A stretch of DNA of 37,282 nt from an uncultured Clostridia bacterium (lineage in GTDB: Bacteria > Bacillota > Clostridia > Oscillospirales > CAG-272). Location of the stretch: contig CANQMS010000004.1 in assembly GCA_947624995.1 (NCBI GenBank), forward strand, positions 66,139 through 103,420, in the 5' to 3' direction. Each line of letters begins with the position of its first letter. Position 1 is the first letter of the stretch. A program made the translations under genes and the position numbers. This document shows positions 33,184 to 37,282 of the stretch, one piece after another. Below the pieces are notes generated by a model. It worked only from the letters and a program-made list of their open reading frames with translations, did no database searches and was not told the DNA's origin.

Positions 33184-35826
33184 ATGAGCAAGAAGTACGT
33201 TTATCTATTCAGTGAAGGCAACGCGGACATGCGCGAGCTGCTCGGCGGCAAGGGTGCGAACCTCGCCGAGATGACCCACATCGGGCTTCCCGTTCCTCAG
33301 GGCTTCACCATCACGACAGAGGCATGCACTCAGTATTACGAGGACGGTCGCCGCATCAATGACGAGATCATGGCGGAGATCATGCAGTACGTCGCGAAGA
33401 TGGAAGAGATCAACGGCAAGAAGTTCGGCGACCTCGAAAACCCGCTGCTCGTTTCGGTCCGTTCAGGCGCGCGCGCCTCGATGCCTGGCATGATGGACAC
33501 GATCCTCAACCTCGGTCTGAACGACGACGTCGTCGAAGCGATGATCAAGGGCAACCCCGACCCCAAGTTCGAAAGATTCGTCTATGACTCCTATCGCCGC
33601 TTCATCCAGATGTTCTCGGACGTCGTCATGGAAGTCGGCAAGAAGTATTTTGAACAGCTCATCGACGAAATGAAGGAAAAGAAGGGCGTCAAGTACGACG
33701 TCGACCTCACCGCAGCCGATCTCAAGGAGCTTGCGGCTGAGTTCAAGGCTGAGTACAAGGAAAAGATCGGCGAGGAGTTCCCCTCCGACCCGAAGGTACA
33801 GCTCTATGAGGCGATCAAGGCGGTCTTCCGCTCATGGGACAACCCGCGCGCAAATGTTTACAGACGCGACAACGATATCCCGTACAGCTGGGGCACGGCG
33901 GTCAACGTCATGCCTATGGTATTCGGCAACCTGAACGAGAATTCCGGCACCGGCGTCGCGTTCACGCGCGACCCCGCGACGGGCGAAAAGAAGCTGATGG
34001 GCGAGTTCCTTGTGAACGCACAGGGCGAGGACGTCGTCGCCGGCATTCGCACGCCTATGCCGATAGCGCAGATGGCTGAAAAGTTCCCGGAAGCATATGA
34101 ACAGTTCAAGAACGTCTGCAAGACGCTCGAGGACCACTACCGCGACATGCAGGACATGGAGTTCACCGTTGAGAACGGCAAGCTCTATATGCTCCAGACG
34201 AGAAACGGCAAGCGCACCGCGAAGGCGGCGCTCAAGATCGCGTGCGACCTCGTGGACGAGGGCATGCGCACCGAGCAGGAAGCCGTTCTCATGATAGATC
34301 CCCGCAACCTCGACACGCTCCTGCACCCGCAGTTCGACGCCGCCGCGCTCAAGGCAGCAGAGCCGATCGCAAAGGCGCTCGCGGCATCTCCCGGAGCCGC
34401 TGCCGGCAAGATCGTCTTCTCCGCTGAGGACGCGAAGGCTTGGAAGGCTCGCGGAGAAAAGGTCGTTCTCGTCCGCCTCGAGACCTCTCCCGAGGACATC
34501 GAGGGCATGAAGGCGTCTCAGGGCATTCTCACCGTCCGCGGCGGTATGACGTCGCACGCGGCGGTCGTCGCGCGCGGCATGGGCACCTGCTGCGTCTCCG
34601 GCTGCTCCGCCATCACGATGGATGAGGAAAACAAGCGCTTCACACTCGCAGGCAAGGAGTACCACGAGGGAGACTGCATCTCCATCGACGGCTCCACGGG
34701 CAATATATATGACGGCATCATCCCGACGGTTGATGCCTCCATCGTCGGCGAGTTCGGCAGGATCATGGCATGGGCGGACAAGTATCGCCGCCTCAAGGTC
34801 CGCACGAATGCGGACACCCCGCGCGACGCGAAGAAGGCGCGCGAGCTCGGCGCCGAGGGCATCGGTCTCTGCCGCACCGAGCACATGTTCTTCGGCGAAG
34901 GCAGGATCGAACCGTTCCGCGAAATGATCTGTGCCGAAACGCTTGAAGAGCGCGAAAAGGCGCTCGCAAAGATACTTCCGATGCAGCAGGCGGATTTCGA
35001 GGCGCTTTATGAGGCGCTCGAGGGCACCCCGGTCTGCATCCGCTTCCTTGACCCGCCGCTTCACGAGTTCGTTCCGACGGAGGAGGCAGATATCGAGGCT
35101 CTCGCAAAGACGCAGGGCAAGTCCGTTGAGACGATAAAGGCGCTCATCTCGTCGCTCCACGAGTTCAACCCGATGATGGGTCACCGCGGATGCCGTCTCG
35201 CCGTCACATATCCCGAGATCGCGAAGATGCAGACGTCCGCCGTCATCCGCGCCGCGATCAATACGCAGAAAAAGCACCCCGACTGGAACGTAAAGCCCGA
35301 GATCATGATCCCGCTCGTCGGCGAAGTCAAGGAGCTGAAATATGTCAAGAGTTTCGTCGTGAAGACTGCCGATGAGGAGATCGCAGCATCCGGCATGAAG
35401 CTCGAATACGAGGTCGGAACGATGATCGAGATCCCGCGCGCGGCTCTCACCGCGGATGAGATCGCGAAGGAAGCAGACTTCTTCTGCTTCGGCACGAACG
35501 ACTTAACACAGATGACGTTCGGCTTCTCGCGCGATGACGCAGGCAAGTTCCTCACCGCTTACTATGACGCGAAGATCCTCGAGAGCGACCCGTTCGCAAA
35601 GCTCGATCAGGTCGGCGTCGGCAAGCTGATGAAGCTCGCGATAGAGCTCGGACGTCCCGTCAACCCGAAGCTGCACGTCGGCATCTGCGGCGAGCACGGC
35701 GGCGACCCGACATCCGTCGAGTTCTGCCACAACATCGGTCTTGACTACGTCTCCTGCTCCCCGTTCCGCGTCCCGATCGCCCGCCTCGCCGCCGCTCAGG
35801 CAGCTATTAAGACGCAGGGGAAATAA
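33184..35826 (+). CDS. ppdK: Pyruvate, phosphate dikinase
   Basis: 880 residues. The enzyme interconverts pyruvate + ATP + phosphate and PEP + AMP + pyrophosphate, and in anaerobic Firmicutes often runs toward pyruvate, gaining ATP. I start at ATG 33184, with GGAGG 6 nt upstream; the frame opens further to 33121 but without a site. The N-terminal nucleotide-binding domain opens with GGKGANLAEMTHIGLPVPQGF. The phosphohistidine is His458 in GGMTSHAAVVARGMG. The C-terminal PEP/pyruvate barrel has GIGLCRTEHMFF, GTNDLTQMTFGFSRDD and the catalytic Cys in HVGICGEHGGDP. Codon use is smoother and less extreme in GC than its neighbours, as expected of a highly expressed gene. A strong terminator follows at 35968. 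Confidence 0.98.
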   Translation: MSKKYVYLFSEGNADMRELLGGKGANLAEMTHIGLPVPQGFTITTEACTQYYEDGRRINDEIMAEIMQYVAKMEEINGKKFGDLENPLLVSVRSGARASMPGMMDTILNLGLNDDVVEAMIKGNPDPKFERFVYDSYRRFIQMFSDVVMEVGKKYFEQLIDEMKEKKGVKYDVDLTAADLKELAAEFKAEYKEKIGEEFPSDPKVQLYEAIKAVFRSWDNPRANVYRRDNDIPYSWGTAVNVMPMVFGNLNENSGTGVAFTRDPATGEKKLMGEFLVNAQGEDVVAGIRTPMPIAQMAEKFPEAYEQFKNVCKTLEDHYRDMQDMEFTVENGKLYMLQTRNGKRTAKAALKIACDLVDEGMRTEQEAVLMIDPRNLDTLLHPQFDAAALKAAEPIAKALAASPGAAAGKIVFSAEDAKAWKARGEKVVLVRLETSPEDIEGMKASQGILTVRGGMTSHAAVVARGMGTCCVSGCSAITMDEENKRFTLAGKEYHEGDCISIDGSTGNIYDGIIPTVDASIVGEFGRIMAWADKYRRLKVRTNADTPRDAKKARELGAEGIGLCRTEHMFFGEGRIEPFREMICAETLEEREKALAKILPMQQADFEALYEALEGTPVCIRFLDPPLHEFVPTEEADIEALAKTQGKSVETIKALISSLHEFNPMMGHRGCRLAVTYPEIAKMQTSAVIRAAINTQKKHPDWNVKPEIMIPLVGEVKELKYVKSFVVKTADEEIAASGMKLEYEVGTMIEIPRAALTADEIAKEADFFCFGTNDLTQMTFGFSRDDAGKFLTAYYDAKILESDPFAKLDQVGVGKLMKLAIELGRPVNPKLHVGICGEHGGDPTSVEFCHNIGLDYVSCSPFRVPIARLAAAQAAIKTQGK

Positions 35827-35842
35827 TCCCGGCAAGCGCTTA

Positions 35843-35962
35843 AAAATCGCCGAACTGACCGTCGATGAAGCGTATGCCCGCGAGTTTATCAAAATCGCAC
35901 CGAGCGTACACCACTTCAAGACGAGCCGGTGGAAGGATATCCGAATCGATATCTTGATCTGA
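35843..35962 (+). pseudogene. Possible gene-end remnant, recombinase-tail-like
   Basis: Immediately after ppdK, frame 2 reads KIAELTVDEAYAREFIKI followed by about 20 further residues ending in IDILI and a stop. The mix of charged and hydrophobic residues looks protein-like, and the ELT...FI.KI..H...........I.I pattern loosely resembles the C-terminal tail (DUF4368) of large serine recombinases. No start codon or ribosome site precedes it. It may be the leftover 3' end of a lost mobile gene; the resemblance is weak. Confidence 0.25.
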
Positions 35963-35967
35963 GTCTT

Positions 35968-36012
35968 AAAGCCCGACTCTTTCGGAGAAATCCGATCGAG
36001 TCGGGCTTTTTG
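35968..36012 (+). terminator. Intrinsic terminator of ppdK
   Basis: 12-bp outer stem (35968-35979 with 35998-36009) plus an inner tcgga/tccga stem with a GAAA tetraloop (35982-35995), followed by a T-rich run. It lies 141 bp beyond the ppdK stop. Confidence 0.9.
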
Positions 36013-36033
36013 TTGTTTATGAAAAACGCACAT

Positions 36034-36083
36034 TTTTCAAAATACCTCCTTTGCGGTACAATGAAATCGCAAAGGAGGTATTT
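36034..36083 (+). promoter_or_regulatory. tnpV promoter embedded in an RBS-hiding hairpin
   Basis: A perfect 16-bp inverted repeat (36040-36055 with 36068-36083) whose right arm contains the tnpV ribosome site AAAGGAGG (36071-36078). The 12-nt loop holds the -10 TACAAT (36057-36062), with a -35-like TTTTCA at 36034-36039 and 17-bp spacing. Transcripts starting here would begin near 36069, without the left arm, so the ribosome site stays open. Transcripts entering from upstream would form the hairpin and mask it. Confidence 0.7.
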
Positions 36084-36086
36084 GCT

Positions 36087-36383
36087 ATGAAAGATAATCT
36101 GAACAGTATAGGAATCTGGGGACAAAGGCATTATAAGTATCTAAAAGAAACCAAGCCGAGCGTGATCGGCGTCATGCGTATGAGAGGCACTCTCCTTCCC
36201 TATCTGCAAAGCGTTGACGAGCAGGCGAACGAAATGTTTTCTCAGCTTGTGAAACAATTTGCTGAACAAGAGGGTGTCACCGAAGAATTAAAACGCCGCA
36301 ATCAAATGGCGTGGGTCTGCGCAATGAACAACATCCGCGACCGAGTCAATGAAATCATCCTGAACGAGGTGATTTTCGTATGA
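36087..36383 (+). CDS. tnpV: Transposon-encoded protein TnpV
   Basis: 98 residues from ATG 36087, with AAAGGAGG 8 nt upstream. A longer frame from 36051 starts before the promoter's expected transcript end. It matches the TnpV family found in clostridial conjugative and transposable elements: GIWGQRHYKYLKETKP near the start, then EMFSQLVKQFAEQEGVTEEL and QMAWVCAMNNIRDRVNEIIL. The biochemical role of TnpV is unknown. Its stop overlaps the next start (ATGA at 36380-36383), so the two genes are translationally coupled. Base composition is clearly more A+T-rich than the core genes to the left, which supports transfer. Confidence 0.88.
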   Translation: MKDNLNSIGIWGQRHYKYLKETKPSVIGVMRMRGTLLPYLQSVDEQANEMFSQLVKQFAEQEGVTEELKRRNQMAWVCAMNNIRDRVNEIILNEVIFV

Positions 36384-36661
36384 CGGTACTGGAGGAACTT
36401 TGGTACGGCAACATCTACCCGCAAGGAGCTATCCTGAATGAGAGCCTGCAATTCAAGCACTTGCTCTCACTAATGGGCAGGAACCGCGATAAGCTCGCCG
36501 CCTCTTTCACCGAGCAACAAAAGGAGTTGCTTGAGAAATACGATGATGTGGTCAACGAGATGCACGCCCTCACCGAGCAAGCGGCATTTCAATATGGGGT
36601 TTCTCTTGGGATTCGTTTGATGATGGAGTGCTTGGAGATTCGGATTGCAAAAGAAGATTAA
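36380..36661 (+). CDS. DUF6809-like small protein, partner of TnpV
   Basis: 93 residues, start overlapping the tnpV stop. It is predicted all-helical: LEELWYGNIYPQGAIL at the N-terminus, then LLSLMGRNRDKLAASFTEQQ, LLEKYDDVVNEMHALTEQAA and FQYGVSLGIRLMMECLE. This layout matches the small proteins (DUF6809) that often follow tnpV in clostridial mobile elements. No signal, membrane segment or catalytic motif is visible. The function is unknown. A UUCG-loop hairpin follows the stop. Confidence 0.8.
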   Translation: MTVLEELWYGNIYPQGAILNESLQFKHLLSLMGRNRDKLAASFTEQQKELLEKYDDVVNEMHALTEQAAFQYGVSLGIRLMMECLEIRIAKED

Positions 36662-36666
36662 ATGAA

Positions 36667-36690
36667 CCGGCGGAGCTTCGGCTCCGCCGG
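36667..36690 (+). terminator. GC hairpin ending the tnpV unit
   Basis: 10-bp stem (36667-36676 with 36681-36690) with a UUCG tetraloop, 5 bp after the stop and followed by a broken T-rich stretch. Confidence 0.75.
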
Positions 36691-36767
36691 TCTATTTACA
36701 TATTTCAGGACCTTACACTTGTCAATACGGATAAGACTAAATCCTGCTCGATAAATTATGTTCAAAT

Positions 36768-36866
36768 TTGAAATGTCATAAAAATCACGATTAAAATCTA
36801 TTGAAATGTCATGATTTTTGCGGCTAAAACCTATTGAAAAGTCAGACTGATGAATATTATCTTCTT
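36768..36866. repeat. 33-bp tandem repeat, three units
   Basis: Units start at 36768, 36801 and 36834, each with ttgaaatgtca or ttgaaaagtca, exactly 33 bp apart. Units 1 and 2 also share taaaa(t/c)cta at their ends. On the minus strand the period equals 11 codons, and the frame reads a repeating pattern of the type DISIDFNRDFY, including DFSIGFSRKNH. The period and the shared frame suggest it once was, or is, coding. Confidence 0.7.
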
Positions 36867-36910
36867 CCAAGCCGCCGCAGAGGACTCAAAAAAACTGCAA
36901 TTCTGAAAAT

Positions 36911-36970
36911 CGCACATTTGACAAACGCAAGCCTCTTTTGTACAATAACGGTACAGAGAGACTTGCGTTT
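36911..36970 (+). promoter_or_regulatory. Second promoter-in-hairpin module
   Basis: Consensus -35 TTGACA (36918-36923), 17-bp spacer and -10 TACAAT (36941-36946). The promoter spacer is the left arm of an imperfect inverted repeat of about 20 bp (36923-36943 with 36951-36970). The predicted start site is in the right arm. It has the same CGCACATTT box 30 bp before the -10 as the tnpV module. It probably drives the metallophosphoesterase gene. Confidence 0.72.
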
Positions 36971-37000
36971 TATTATCAACATGCAAATTTGAAAAACTGT

Positions 37001-37063
37001 ATGATGAAAGTGAGAACACACTTAAATTCATCCTGTTCATCCGAGGAGGCATACTCAGCATGA
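37001..37063 (+). CDS. Possible 20-codon leader ORF
   Basis: An ATG at 37001 opens 20 codons, ending in a TGA that overlaps the ATG of the metallophosphoesterase gene (ATGA, 37060-37063). The downstream gene's ribosome site lies inside it. There is no clear ribosome site for the leader itself, so it may be chance. Confidence 0.2.
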   Translation: MMKVRTHLNSSCSSEEAYSA

Positions 37064-37282
37064 AAATATATATTACCGGCGATACTCATTCCGACTTCGT
37101 TCGATTCGGCTCGCAATACTTTGATGACAAAGAATGTTACGTCATAATTTGCGGCGACTTCGGCGGCATATGGGACGGGAGCAATCAGGAGAAATACTGG
37201 CTCGGCTGGCTTGAAAAGAAGAAGTTCACGGTTCTCTTCGTTGACGGCAACCATGAAAACTTCGATATGCTGAACTCCTTCC
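37060..37282 (+). CDS. Metallophosphoesterase (3' end beyond the window)
   Basis: The first 74 residues are visible. ATG with GAGGAGG 10 nt upstream. The calcineurin-like phosphoesterase metal motifs appear in order: MKIYITGDTHSD (GDTH, Asp8 and His10), IICGDFGG, and VDGNHEN. Spacing is short and the domain compact, as in small phosphoesterases carried by clostridial phages and conjugative elements. The substrate is unknown. It lies in the A+T-rich accessory segment behind a strong promoter module, so it is probably cargo of the same element as tnpV. Confidence 0.88.
   Translation, partial: MKIYITGDTHSDFVRFGSQYFDDKECYVIICGDFGGIWDGSNQEKYWLGWLEKKKFTVLFVDGNHENFDMLNSF

Larger units (their letters stand above)
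36691..37059. other. 369-bp A+T-rich gap with repeats and a promoter module
   Basis: No convincing gene. It holds a three-unit 33-bp tandem repeat (36768-36866), a promoter-in-hairpin module (36911-36970), and the leader of the metallophosphoesterase gene. A 70-codon minus-strand frame (36658-36870) crosses the tandem repeat but begins at TTG with no ribosome site. Confidence 0.6.

Noticed and set aside
33832-35277. 481-codon minus-strand frame opposite ppdK
   Set aside because: Antisense to a fully conserved enzyme, with no ribosome site and no recognisable domain.
36768-36866. CRISPR array
   Set aside because: The 33-bp units are contiguous with gradual divergence rather than identical repeats separated by unique spacers, and no cas gene is present.

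Overview
The window is about 37.3 kb of GC-rich DNA, most likely from a Gram-positive member of the Clostridia (Oscillospiraceae-like gut Firmicutes). The support is AG-rich Shine-Dalgarno sites on most genes, TTGACA/TATAAT promoters, endonuclease-type MutL with MutS, Mini-RNase III, a PrsA-like foldase lipoprotein, pyruvate phosphate dikinase, a double-ATPase acyl-CoA dehydratase activase and a TnpV-type mobile gene. No 16S gene or species marker is present, so the assignment is inference.

Layout. 1-5.9 kb (+): 5'-truncated mutS, mutL, tgt, a 72-aa unknown protein and a flavin-binding pyridoxamine-oxidase-like protein, closed by a two-way terminator. 5.9-13.3 kb (-): a large exported GH127-type glycosidase, threonine synthase coupled to a drastically shortened phosphoglycerate-mutase/homoserine-kinase-like gene, a DtxR/MntR-type regulator, mscL and mrnC. 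13.5-14.4 kb (+): a DUF11 protein behind a strong promoter. 14.4-16.0 kb (-): a PfkB sugar kinase and a D-lyxose isomerase-like cupin. These are divergent from a pyridoxal kinase at 16.2-17.0 kb, and the two promoters share one -35 region. 17.0-17.4 kb: long hairpins, a tRNA-like repeat and tRNA-Pro(CGG) on the minus strand. 17.4-19.3 kb (-): a membrane nucleotide-sugar dehydratase. 19.7-23.9 kb (+): a 1408-aa dehydratase-activase fusion. 24.0-32.9 kb (-): a YjbR-like gene, then the housekeeping run pth-mfd-prsA-lepA-hemW, transcribed from 32.9 kb downwards. 33.2-35.8 kb (+): ppdK. 35.8-37.3 kb (+): a visibly more A+T-rich accessory segment with tnpV, a DUF6809-like partner, a 33-bp tandem repeat and a truncated metallophosphoesterase.

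Most of the window is core genome: mismatch repair, transcription-coupled repair, tRNA modification, ribosome recycling and translation quality control, and central carbon flux through PPDK. The unusual material is: (1) a tRNA-like repeat flanked by long hairpins and abutting tRNA-Pro; (2) a remnant-sized ApgM-like protein translationally coupled to thrC; (3) two promoter-in-hairpin modules of identical geometry around the tnpV segment, the first of which would bury the tnpV ribosome site only in read-through transcripts; (4) a GH127 enzyme with an internal signal-peptide-like membrane hairpin; (5) divergent promoters overlapping at their -35 boxes. I did not see a complete new defence or biosynthetic system.
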